Of a stretch of DNA of 64,000 nucleotides, positions 1 through 12,500 are shown one piece after another. Under the pieces are notes generated by a model. That model was not told the DNA's origin. It saw only the letters and a list, made by a program, of their open reading frames with translations, and searched no databases. The stretch lies in assembly GCF_949628215.1 (NCBI RefSeq), contig NC_134276.1:126976125-127040124 (forward strand), in the 5' to 3' direction. The DNA comes from Phalacrocorax aristotelis. Taxonomy: Eukaryota; Chordata; Aves; Suliformes; Phalacrocoracidae. Position 1 is the first letter of the stretch, and every line of letters begins with the position of its first letter. Made by a program: the position numbers and the translations under genes.

Positions 1-678
1 GACTTGGGGGTACTGGTGGATGAAAAGCTGGGCATGAGCCAGCAATGTGCACTCACAGCCCAGAAGGGCAACCATATCCTGGGCTGCATCAAAAGAAGCA
101 ACGCCAGCAGGTTGAGGGAGGTGATTCTGCCCCTCTACTCTGCTCTGGTGAGACCCCCACCTGCAGCGCTGCATCCAGCTCTGGGGTCCTCTGCACAAGA
201 AGGACATGGACCTGTTGGAGCTTGTCCAGAGGAGGGCCACAAAAATGATCTGAGGGCTGAAGCAACTCTCCTACAAGGACAGGCTGAGAGGGTTGGGGCT
301 GTTCAGCCTGGAGAAGAGAAGGCTCAGGGGAGACCTTATTGCAGCCTTTCAGTACTTAAAGGGGGACTATAGGAAGGACGGGGACAATCTCTTTAGCAAG
401 GCCTGTTGTGACAGGACAAGGGGTAATGGATTTAAACTAAAGGAGGGTAGATTTAGACTGGATATAAAGAAAAATTTTTTTACCATGAGGATGGTGAAAC
501 ACTGGAACAGGTTGCCCTGAGAGGTTGTGGAGGCCCCATCCCTGGAAATATTCAAGGTCAGGTTGGATGTGGCTGTGAGCAACCTTATCTAGCTGAAGAT
601 GTCCCTGCTCACTGCAGGGGGGTTGGACCAGATGACTTCTAAAGGTCCCTTCCAGCCCAAATCATTCTATGATTCTAA
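1..678 (+). mobile_element. CR1 LINE, 3' fragment (cut by window edge)
   Basis: The conceptual translation begins at the LGVLVDEKL segment downstream of the CR1 reverse transcriptase core and runs through [38 protein letters not shown] and RTRGNGFKL, with several frameshifts. The element ends with the family's ATTCTATGATTCTA-type 3' terminus at 664-677. A T15 run follows at about 703-717. The 5' end lies outside the window or was truncated on insertion. Confidence 0.93.
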
Positions 679-2590
679 TTGTGGGTGAGTTTTGTGGTGC
701 GCTTTTTTTTTTTTTTTGTCCATAGCAGGTTATAGTTTAAGAGGTTGCTGTCAGTCCTGTGATCTGATTTTTCAAATCTTAATTATTAAATAAAGGACCA
801 TGTTTTTAGATACAAAATTCCTCCCATCCCTCAGAGCTGGGTAGGTACCAAAATACTGCTTGGTCTTCTGCCACACCTCCTGTTCCTCACCTCTATCCTC
901 AATTGCCTTGGGGATCACTGCTTGAAGAACAGGTTCAAATTCCAGTAAGATCAGACTGAACATGACACCTGAGAGATGCTAGCCAGGACTTGAAGTGGAC
1001 CAAATCACCCTTTAAAAAATCTTTTTCCTTATTTCCACTTTTCTGGCAATTGTGTATATAAAGCAATTGAAACTGGTCTCTGCTGGTCTGTGTTATGAAG
1101 CATCTTAATGAGAATGACTTGAGCAGCAATCTGTCCACAGGTTGAATCACTCAATTGATACCCCCAATATCCTGTGTGCCGAGTACCTCCCATGCTCCAG
1201 CACCTTTGAGCAGATGGAGTAACACTACCGCACGCCTGCCTGGCATAGCTGGGAAACTAATTGACCATATTTTCAGAATTAATCTGCTGGAAGTACTTAC
1301 AGCAGCCGTTGATTTCTCTCCCAATTGCAAGTAAAATGCAAGTAATAATAACACTTTCTTTGTACAAAATTATCATCTGCCTGGACACCCACAAGAGGTT
1401 TTTAAGAGGGCTCCAGGTGAGAAAAGGCTTACAGAAGGGCTATATTCACCACAAAGATACCAAAACTTCCAGTTACATTTGTGGTTTATTGGATTAATGC
1501 AGTTACAATGCAGTATGGAGGGCACCTCCCCAGGCAAACAACACATACTGTCCATGAGCATCTCCTCCCAAAACCCAGACAAACAAAAGAAGAAGCTAGA
1601 GCTCTGCGATGTGCTCCAGAGGCAGAGGACAAAGGTTTTGGCTTTATATTAGGAAAGAGAGGAAGCCCTACCTGGATGGAGGAGCTGTGGCAGACACGGG
1701 CGGAGACAACACACACAGTTAACGCCCAAAGCTGTCAAATGAGCGCAGCTAACAGCACAGCTAAGCCTAGTCTTGGGAGTGAGAGCTGAGGCCTCAGATC
1801 TAGTAGAGTGAGGGGGGGAAATGAGGGAAATGTGTTGAGATTGTCCCAGGTCAGATTTGCCTATACAAGGAGAAGAGCATTAGAGTGCCCTGATGACCAG
1901 CTTACATGGTATGGCAGGGCTTGTCTGGTGTTTTCATCCAGGAACTACTGGAGATGGCATCGTAAGATACTGCTGGGAAATGAGACCGTGGCAGGGCCGT
2001 GTTTGGCCAGCTCCCGGAATCTGGGATGTACAGACACCCTGTGTGCTGACAGGTGTATCGGCAAGGGGAGCCAGGGAGAGCCCTGGGTCTGATCTTGAGG
2101 AACATGTCCTTTCTTACTCAGAGGGGTGTTACTGAAACAGCTCTCCCCCAGGTGTGGGCTGTAACAGGAGTTATCGCAGCAATCAGACAGGACAAATCCT
2201 TAATCTAGCCGTGCTCCTGATGAGGAGAGGAGCACAAAGGGTGATTGGTTCCAAAGAGACCACTAACAAGTTTTGAGACAAGGTGCATGCAACCTACCCC
2301 AGCTGAAAAAACAGGTTTGAATCTATTGCAGGCATGACTGGAGCTATCCTAGGCCTTGTTCATTATTTAGTGGCCCCAGTAGATGACTGGGTGTGTGGTA
2401 GTTTAGTAGCTAATCTATTGGTGGTCCTTGGATTTGGAAGAGGGGGGACACTGTGATAGTGTTGCGCTTCTCATGCAATCTGATGTACCAGAGGGATGGT
2501 AGCCATCTCTCTACCTTGTAAGCAGCAACAAAATACAAGCTGGCGGCACCGGGGAAGGTTTCATTTGCAACAGGGGCAATTTTCTCATGC
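679..2590. other. Intergenic DNA with no recognisable gene
   Basis: Between the CR1 fragment and the putative DRD3 3' UTR I see only short chance frames. I find no splice-bounded coding exon, RNA gene or clear repeat. Confidence 0.5.
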
Positions 2591-2607
2591 ACTGAGACTG
2601 ACCCAGT

Positions 2608-2613
2608 TTTATT
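2608..2613 (-). terminator. Candidate DRD3 polyadenylation signal
   Basis: An AATAAA hexamer on the minus strand, about 705 bases past the DRD3 stop codon, is the first canonical signal I see downstream of the stop. Cleavage would fall near 2590. The 3' UTR would then be about 0.7 kb (roughly 2590-3317). This rests on the hexamer alone. Confidence 0.35.
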
Positions 2614-3317
2614 GGCAAACATTTTGATGCAGACAAGAGGGATGTTGTCATTCTTCCATCAGTGCTCTGTTTCCAAGTTTCCTTGCCAAATGTTTGCTCT
2701 TGGCTCCTGATCAAGAGATTGGGATCCTTATCAAAGAGGTCGTGCTCTGCCCTCTTATTAGGACTGCTCTGCATGAGCTGGGTGCCTTCTGCAGGCTGAG
2801 GCTCCAGCAGTGGGAGAGCAAATCCGTTCCCAACACGTAGGCGGGGGAGAGGAGAGATGCTGTCCGCTTGGGTCCCATGTGCTCAGTGAGCCTGGCAGCT
2901 CCCAGGAGCAGCACGCTGCAGTGGCTGGGCTTCCACTGCACGCCCAGGTCTGTCTCTCCGTGCTGCTGGTCCCAGTGCTGAGGGACCCACTGATTTGCCT
3001 CTGTGACTTTGTCCCCTCCCTCCCAGAAATGAGAAGCACTTGGGCTCTCTTAAGCAGGAGCATTGAGGCTCGGTGTGGGAAGCCAGCCGTGCAGGTGGGG
3101 CATGTTCCTGCTCTTCATTCTGGTGCAGAGGGTGCCTGGCTGTCAGCAACGACCACATCAGGCCGACCACCACTCACTCACAGCCACTCAGAGCCGAGCG
3201 CAGTGTATCAATCCCCACAGCATGTAAAGCAGAGGGAGGGAAGGGCCCCATGCCTTGTCCCCAGCCCAGGAGTCTGCTGCAAACTGCAACCCATGCAGGC
3301 CAGTGCCAGCCCCATAG

Positions 3318-3514
3318 TCAGCAGCAGAGGATCTTGAGGAAGGCTTTGCGGAAGTCGGTGTTGAAGGTTGTGTAGATGATGGGGTTGAGGGCACTGTTCA
3401 CGTAGCCAAGCCAAGTGCTGGCACTGTAAAGCCCTGGGGGCACGTGGCAGGACAGGCAGTGGGTGTTGAGGACGTGAATCAAGAAGAAGGGCAGCCAGCA
3501 GACTATGAATGTCC
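3318..3514 (-). CDS. DRD3: DRD3 coding exon 6 (TM6, TM7, C-terminus)
   Basis: This exon encodes the rest of codon 334 to the stop at 3320-3318. TM6 carries CWLPFF (C339, W340, P342, F343, F344) and H347. ECL3 contains a Cys-x-x-Cys (C353, C356). TM7 holds W368, Y371 and the NPIIY motif at 377-381, followed by helix 8 and the short tail ending FLKILCC. D2-like receptors have just such a short cytoplasmic tail ending on cysteine, which is membrane-anchored by palmitoylation in the family. The acceptor AACCCAG ends at 3515. Confidence 0.96.
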
Positions 3515-6500
3515 CTGGGTTTAAAGAGAGGGAGAAAAAAAAATCCATTACTTCAGGGAAGCAACTCCTTGGAAAGGGGCCTGCACCTGTGCCCTCTACC
3601 TCCACCCTCTCGCTATTTCCATGTACATGTCTGCATTTGGTAAACACTGAAGGTGACATTTGTTCCTGATACAGAAGGACTTGGCAAGGGGTCAGGCTCC
3701 TTGGGACCAGTTAGTGAATGGATGGATGAGGCTTCAGAAGTGGCCTGGTGACAGACAAAAGCAAGTGGCCACAACTTAGAGGGAAAGACAGCTGCCTTAG
3801 CTGCTTTAATCAGTTATGATGAGGGCTGCATTATTTCCATGCTACTACTGAGTTAATGAGGTGAAGAAATGCATCTGGTGACGGTGTCAGGTGACTGGGG
3901 CACCAGGCTCCTGGCACCCTCTATCCAGAGCTGGTTCCTCTGCTGCTCCCTGCCCCAGTTTCCCCTTCTGTAATTGGAACTAAGAGCTGCTGCATGTATG
4001 GAAACTTAGGATTGTTCCAGCTATATCATAATAATATTATCAAAATAAAGGAAAAGGGAAAACAACGGTGTTGGCTGTTGCTCCCTCCAGCAGGGCTTGT
4101 TGGTCACTGATTTGAAACAAAAGGGTAACAAAACATAGCGAATAAAACACTAACGTACTTGGCTCTCAACGTCTGAGAGCATTACCCTAGACCCCTAAAT
4201 GCCCCACCATTGCCTCTCCTGAGTCTGTGGAGCAGTGACAGCTGAAGTCTGGGCCTGGCTTGCATTTTTTTAATCTCAATACTCTGTTAGCAGATTCCTT
4301 GCTCTTGCAAGTCCCAAACCATCACCCCCTGGCACCCCACTAGACAGAGTGGCTCTCACTCACCCAGGACAATAGCTAGCATCTGTGTAGCTTTCCTCTC
4401 CCGAAGCTGGATCAGCCGGGGTTGCTGATGCGCTAGCTTCAAAGAGCTGATGGTTTTGCCATCGCTGAGCCTCCGTACTTCCAGTTCTGGCTTTGTACTC
4501 TTTCTCCTCTCTTCCAGCCTGCTGTGTAGTGTAGTCCCTGGTGTCTTGGGGAGGGATGCCTCGTGGCAGAAGCTGCGGTACCGCTGCAGGCTGAAGACAG
4601 TCAGCAAATTCCTTTTGGTAGACATCTCCTGGCCTGAGCATTTGAGTGGGAGACAGGGGGAAAAGGTGCCTTGGCATCTGTTTGGCAAAGCTTTTCTCTC
4701 CATGTGTTCCTGCAAAAGAGGATGCCACAGAGGAACTAGGAACCATTCATTGGGTCAAAGGATGATGAGGAAAGTTGTAGGAGTCATCCTTAGCCCCACT
4801 TGCTTCTTAGCTTTGCAGCATACCCTCTGGACTGACTTTGGCTTATCAGAGGAGTGAACGAGCACTGGCCAGCTCTCTGCCTCCATCCCACCAAGGAGAA
4901 GCATGAAAACCAGAAGAACTGAAACACCCACTCTGCTAACCTTTTGTTTGTATTTTTGTGTTGGCCCTGCTCCCCTCAACATCTCCACCCTTTTTTAATA
5001 TAGCTTCACTGTGAGAAAATGGGTAAAACAAGTGGATATGCGTGACCAGGTGATCCCTTTCAAACCATTGTGCTGGTTCCCATGGTTGCAGATATTTCAT
5101 CTAGAAAGGTCAGTGGAACAAATGCTCCATGCACTATGAGCATTCTGACCTCTTAAGTCTGTCAGGTAAAGAGGGTTGGTTTTTTTAAAACAATCTAGGT
5201 TAAAGCCTGCGAAGCCCTGAGAACGAAGCTTCATAGAGCAAATATCAATAAATGAAGACATTAAAATCAATAAATTAAGAAATTAGCCAGACTTCCACAT
5301 GGCTGAGAAAGCCCTGCTCTGAAGAAATATTGAAGTAGGCTGTGCTCTTTTATAGTTGCCTGGTTCTAGAGGGCAGAGATATACAGGGAGTATCCTCTTT
5401 CTAGAGGGCTGAAAAAGGTTTAACTGGAGCTTCTGCATCTCAAATGTCATGGTGTATGAGTGAAGGATGGGATGAAAACATGCCATGTCCCTTCTTTATG
5501 CTTTCCATTCTGTGCTTTGACCCTTTGAGGATAAGAGATGATGCATGACCTGTCCTTTTCGACAGCTCCTAGTGCATTCATGGGGATCTTACTTTGTGTG
5601 CATAACACGGTTTGGTGCTGGCGCTGTGGCTGCCCTGCCGGGTGAGGGTTCGCTTCTTTTGTCTTTGTCTTAGCACGAGGTAAATCCGGACATAGAGCAG
5701 CAGGGTCACCATGAAGGGGAGGTAGAAGGACACCAAAGAGGAGTAGATGATGAAAATAGGGTTGGATATGGAACAGACACTGGGATCTCCTGGGGAGGAG
5801 AAGAGAGAGAGAGAGAGGAGTGGCTGAGCTGCTTCGGTTTATTACAAAGAACTCTGGTGCATTGGCAAGTTGAAAGGTGGCTGCGGGTCAAAGGCAGTCT
5901 AAGGAGTGCAAGTATCTCCTACCTCAGTTGTTGCAAATTATACTGTGGCCTACCCGCATGCCTAACTGATGCTTAAAACGGACTCTACTGAGGGCCATCC
6001 AGTATGACCCAGCATGCATCTGCTTGCTTTTCTGGCCATCAGCTCTGCCCTCTTCTCTCATGTCTATTCCCATCCTTTCTCCGAGGATCCTTTCGCCTTT
6101 CATCTTTACTCCTATCCCTCTGACAGCCTCTGAGCTGTCTAGATGCAGAGGTGTGCCTTCACCAGAATCTGTTTGGACCAGGCAGTGGGAGACAGCAGTA
6201 TTTCCCACCCCCTGTCCTCTTCTCACCTCAAGCACTGCATAGAAGATGGATAGAGAGCAGAGGACTTCAGCCTGTGGCCCAGGGTGGGAGGAAGGCTCCC
6301 CTGCCCCTCTGCCTCCAGGGAGAATGGGCTGCTCTAGGTTTAGGGGAAGGAGAAAAACCAACCTGCTTCCAAGCAGGAGGCTAAATTGTTTACTTCCCTA
6401 AGGGATTAGGTGAGGCAGCAGCCAGCCGGTTGGATGGGAAGAACGTTTCTCACAAGCAGTGCCAACACACCATCCTTGCTGTTTAGAAATCTGTCTGGGG

Positions 6501-9500
6501 TCAGACTTATAACTGTGTGTCCGGACCTGTTGATATCAGCAAGATGCACTAAATCTGATGTGTTTGTGTGTTAGATGTGCTGCACGTCTGGAGATTTGCT
6601 CTGTGTGCACAGAGTGATTGTTTGGGGGAATCTGTAGACCTGGACACTTCAATGGGCATTGATTTGGCAGTAAAGCAGGCAGGTCTATCCTCTGAGCAAT
6701 AGACAGTGTCTGCCTGAGCAAATGGCAAGTTTATAGACAAGAGCACATCTGCTCTCCAGCACTGGAGATTTTTCTCACCTTCATAGCGTGCTTTCCAGTT
6801 CCCTAAAATTTCCTGTAACTTAGAAAGTCTGCAGGACCCACATTAAATGGCCTTGCCATACACAGGGCAGCACCATTTCCAACCCCTCCGTGTGTGCTAT
6901 TGTCTGGGACATCACCTACCTGTAGTATTGAAGCCGAAGAGGAGAGGGCACGACACTGCGAATGCCAGCATCCAGACTATCACTATCATGAGAGAAACTC
7001 TCCTGCAGGAGCTCTGCCCAGTGCTGTACTGGTACTGAACTGGTTTCACCACTGCAGTATATCTGCAGACCAAACCAGCTCCAGAAAGAGGAGAGGTAGG
7101 AATGGAGGAAGGAAAAGGACCGGGTTTTAAAGGGAGAAATGAAAGCCATGCAGGGAACATTGATGGTGAACATGGTGAAAAAACGGAAGAGGAAAGGAGA
7201 GAAGATCAGATGATGGCATCAGCAGTTTGTAGAAATGGTAAGTGGGGCATTGGGGGGAGGAACAAGAGAAAGCAGAGTTAGTTGGCAGCACTGCATAGAA
7301 ACACTCTGCAGAACTGCTGTCATTGTGAAGCTACAAGGTTTGGGATACCAGATGGATCTAGAAACCCCAGGAAACCCCCTTCCTTCAAGCCCCTAAGGTT
7401 ATATGTGCACTGCTGGGAAAGAACAGTCTCTGGAGCAACCACAGCCTGCTACACTCTGTGCCTCAGCTGCCTGCTCTGATGTCGGCCTCACCGGAGGGTG
7501 TCCAGGGTGAGTGTCCAGGGCTTTCAGCTGCCAGGGTGGCCCAGGGGATGCAGCTCAGCAAGGCTAGTATGTGGGGATGTGGAAGGCACAGGAGTCATCT
7601 TTAGCATAGCCCGGGGCCTGCTCTTTGTAGACAGAGCCAAAATGACATGGTGATAAAGATTCCCAAGGAGGAACACCAGACCAGCCCAGCATTGAGAGCT
7701 GCTTCATATGGTTACCCTTGAACTACATATTACAAAGGTACAGCATGCACTGTCCTTTCTTTCCCCCATCTTCCAAGGTCTCAGCTCCCGGCCCTCAGTG
7801 TTGCTTAAAATATGCTGCTTTAAGGTGCAGGAAAACATGGCAAGGCTGAAGATTACACAACAATATTCTTCACCCCCAACCCCCCCCATGTATATGGCAG
7901 TAAATTATATGGCATGATAGTAAAACATCAAGAGTGAGGTCTCCAGAGGAGAAACCCTCTTTGAGACTCAGTGGGTGTTAGATATTTGAGGCTCAATGGG
8001 AATTAGATCACCAGTTCTGGTTCCTGCCTTCAAAAACCATAAGGATGTAGTTGACTACCTACTGGTGACGTTTTATTGCTTGCGCCTCTCTGCCCTTAAG
8101 TGCAGACATCTTCTAGCACATGGTGGGCAAAGCCCACTAATAGCAGTAGTGGCAGTGATAGATTTGCAGGGAGGTTTGTGTTCCTGAAGATGCTGATGCT
8201 GCCTCTGCAAACCCCCCTTCCTTGTCCCTGCCACGCTGGGGTATGGGGCCGACCCCCATCTCTAGACTATCCCCTGGATGCTGTTGGCTCTCACCTGTCA
8301 ATGCTGATAGCACAGAGGTTTAAAATGCTGGCTGTGCACATCATTACATCCATGGTGACGAAGATATCGCAAAAGATGCGGCTGAAAGTCCAGACTCCTC
8401 CGGTCACCTACACCAGCAACAACGAAACTGTCAGCCTTTTTCTGCATCAAGTCCTGATAAGTCACATATAAAGAGGTGCTCTCCTCCAAGTGTCTCAACA
8501 GATAGATGAGTTCATGTCCACTGTGATGTGCAGAGGGAAACTGAAGCACCTATGTTGTGCACAAGATAACACAGTGGTAGGTCATGGAGAAGGAGCCACA
8601 CTTTGATTTCAATCCTTTAGTTACTCTTACAGAGGGAGGCAGGGTGAAGAAATAGATAGCAGCTATCCCTTTCCTTAAGGCCTAGCATGATAAATTGATT
8701 TAAATTTGATACCACTGTATATATCATTTGTTTAAGGCTTATCTGAGAAAATATAAGGGCTAAAAGTGTTTCTCAGCTTAGCTGCTGGAGTTCTCCTGCA
8801 GGCAGCAAGCTGGAAAAGTACTGCAAATTTTATGCATTTATGTATGAAACAGAGACCTGAGACTTCAGGCTTCCCTAAAACCTTATTTGGATTCTTATCT
8901 CAGTTACAGATTTTGATTATTAGATCTGAGTGAGAACTCACAAGTTATTCAGATAAAGGGATTTGGTTTGCTACCATGTTGAGCTTTTGTTCTGGTTGTT
9001 CTGAATTCTTAATCTGAGGTGTGTAATTGTAAGAGCTTAGCTGTGGGCAATCTTTGTGATGGAGAAAGGCATTTTTTGTCCCACCCATCAAGTTCTTGAC
9101 AGTGACCTTTTTGGTTGACAACAACATGCTCCAAGCACTGTGTATCACTACTCTCCTCCGGGCTGGGGTGACAGCCTGACTCCAAGCGAGGTGGTCTGGC
9201 TCAGCACTCACTCCTTGTAGGAGATGAACAAGGAGGCAGCCTGCCCTCCAACAGATAAACCCATTGGATGAGTACAACAAACAAATCTAATGCTGTGCTG
9301 GTTGGAGAAGGGGTGGTAGGAGAGAAAGGGGGAGGAAAGTCCTTGCTTGGAGGGAGCCTGCAGTTTAGCCTTCAGCCCCATAGATCCTTCTGGTTCAGCT
9401 CAATCCTGGGAAGCTATCAGGAACCGGCACTAGTTCCTGGTCTCTCTGCTTACATTTAGACCACATTTGGAGTATTGCATCTGGTTTTGGGGCCCCAGTA

Positions 9501-12500
9501 CAGACAAAACATTGATAAACAGGAGCAAGTCCAGCGAAGGGCCACCAAGACAGTCCCCAGGGGCTAGAGCGCTTGTCCTGTGAGGATCTAAGGGAAGAGG
9601 GCTTGTTCATCCTTGAGAAAAGGTGGCTTTGGGGTGGGGCACTAACAGCAGTCTCCTAGTGCCTAGTGGGAGGTTGTTAAGAAAGTTGGAGCCAGATTAC
9701 TAAGAAGATGGAGCCAGGTTTTTCACAGTGGATGCACCACGCAGTGCATGGTGGGAAGACAAGAGGAAACAGGCATAAGTTGAAAGAAGAAAGGTGCAAA
9801 GTGGTCATGAAGGTAAACTTTCTGACTATGAGGACAGTGAGGCAGTGGAGCCAGTTGCTTGGTGAGTCTGTGCAAGCTCCATCCTTGGAGGTTTTCAAGT
9901 CCCACTCAAAAATACCTATCCTAGATCAGGCTGGAGAGGGTGCCACAAGTAAGCTTGGCTTCTAAGGCAGTGGGTCAACCCCTGCCTTAGAATCCCCAAC
10001 AACCATTTCAGTGAAGTAATATTTCCTAATATCTAGTCCAAACCTCCCCTGGTCAGCTTGACACCATTTCCTCTCATCTTATCACTTGTTATTTGGAAGA
10101 AGAGACCAACACCCACCTTGCTATAACCTCCTTTCAGGTAGCTGTAGAGAGCAATAAGGTCTCCCCTCAGCCTCCTCTTCTCCAGGCTAAACAACCCCAG
10201 TTCCCTCAACCTCTCCTTGTAAGACTTGTGTTCCAGACCCTTCACCAGCTTCATTGCTCTTCTCTGGACATGCTCCAGTAATTCAATGTCTTTCTTGTAC
10301 TGAGGGGCCCAACACTGAACACAGTACTCGAGGTGCGGCCTCACCAGTGCCGAGTACAGGGGCATGATCACTTCCCTACTTCTGCTGGCCACACTATTCC
10401 TGATACATGCCAGGATGCTGTTGGCCTTCTTGGCCACCTGGGCACACTGCTGGATCATGTTCAGGTGGCTGTTGACCAACACCCCCAGGTCTTTTTCTGC
10501 TGGGCAGCTTTCCAGCCACTCCTCCCCAAGCCTGTAGCATTGCACAGGGTTGTTGTGATCCAAGTGCAGGAACCAGCTCTTGGCCATGTTGAACCCCATA
10601 CAGCTGGCCTCAGCCCATCGATCCAGACTGTCCAGGTGCCTCTGCAGAGCCTTCCTTCCCTCAAGCAGATCAACACTCCCACCCACCTTGTTGTCATCTG
10701 CAAACTTACTGAGGGTGCACTCCATCATCATCCAACATCCAGATCATTGATAAAGATATTAAACAGAACCGGCCCCAACACTGAGCCCTGGGGAGCACCA
10801 CTTGTGATTGGCCGCCAACTGGATTCAACTCCATTCACCACAACTCTTTGGGCCCAGCCAGCCAGCCAGTTTATCTACCCAGTGAAGGGTACACCCCTCC
10901 AAGCCATGAGTAGCCAGCTTCTCCAGGAGAAGGCTGTAGGAAATGGTGTCAAAGGCTTTACTAATGTCTAGGTAGACAACATCCACAGCCTTTCCCCCAT
11001 CTACTAAGTGGGTCACCTTGTCATAGAAGAAGATGAGGTGAATTAACCAGGACCTGCCTTTCCTAAACCCATGCTGACTGGGCCTGATCACTTGGTTATC
11101 CTGTACATGCCGTGTGATGGCACTCAGGATGATCTGCTCTGTAACCTTCCCTGGCACCAGGGTCAGGCTGACAGGCCTGTAGTTCCCTGGATCCTCCTTC
11201 TAGCCATTCGTGTATATGGGTATCACATTTGCTAACCTCCAGTCAACTGGGACCTCCCTGCTTAGACAGGACTGCTGATAAATCAGGGAAAGCAGCTTGG
11301 TGAGCACTTCTGCCAGGTCCTTCACTATTCTTGGGTGGATCCCATCCGGCCCCATAGACTTGTGTGTCCAAGTGGTGTAGTAGGCGCTAATAATTTCCCC
11401 TTCGATTATGTGGGCTCCATTCTGCTCCTTGTCCCTGTCTTCCAGCTCAGGGGGCTGGGTACCCAGGGAACAACTGGTCTTACTATTAAACACTGAGGTA
11501 TTAAGCACCTCAGCCTTTTCCTCATCTTTTGTCACTAGGTTTCTTACCACATCTCATAAAAGCTGGAGATTCTCCTTAGCCCTCCTTTTGCTGCTAATGT
11601 GTTTATAGAAGTATTTTTTATTGTCTTTTATGGCAGTAGCCAGATTAAGCTCTAGCTGGGCTTTGGCTCCTCTAATTTTCTCCCTGCATAACACTGCTAC
11701 ACCTTTGTAGTCCTTCTGACTTGCCTACCCCTTCTTCCAAACTTTCCTTTTTTTTGTCTAAGTTCCAGCCAAAGTGCCCTGTTCAGCCAGGACAGTCTTA
11801 TTCTCCACTGGCTTGTCTTTTGGCATATGTGCTCAGCCTGCTCTTGCGCCTTTAAGACTTCCTTCTTGAAGAATGTCCAGCCTCCTGGATTCCTTTGCCC
11901 TTCAGGGCTCCCTCCCAGAGGACTCTGTTGATCAGTCTCCTAAACAGGCCAAAGTCTGCCCTCTGGAAGTCTAAGGTTCTGCTGACACCTGTCCTTACTT
12001 CTCTGAGAATCTAAAACTCTATCATTTCATGATCACTATGCCCAAGACAGCCTCCAAAAATCACATCACCCACAAGTCCTTCTCTGTTCATGAATGACAG
12101 AACCAGCGTGGCTCCTTCCCTACTTGGCTCACTCACCAGCTGCGTCAGGAAGTTATTTTCCACATGCTCCAGGAACCTCCTAGGCTGTTTCCTCTCCACT
12201 CTATTGTATTTCCAGAAGACATCTGGTAAAATTAAGACCCCTTTGAGGACAAGGGCTAGCAATTGTGAAGCTTCTCCCAGCTGCTTGTAGAATAATTCAT
12301 CTGCCTCTTCATCCTGGTGGGGTGGTCTATAACAGACTCCCACCATGATATCTGCCTTGTTGGCCTTCTCTCTGATTCTTACCCATAAACACTCAGCCCT
12401 ATATTCACCATCATTAAGTTCCACACAATCAAAACACTCCCTAACATAGAGACCTACCCCACCACCTCACCTTGCCTATCCCATCTGAAGAGTTTATAGC

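Noticed and set aside
3880..4005. A confident MIR call
   Set aside because: Only one core segment matches; kept as a low-confidence repeat instead.
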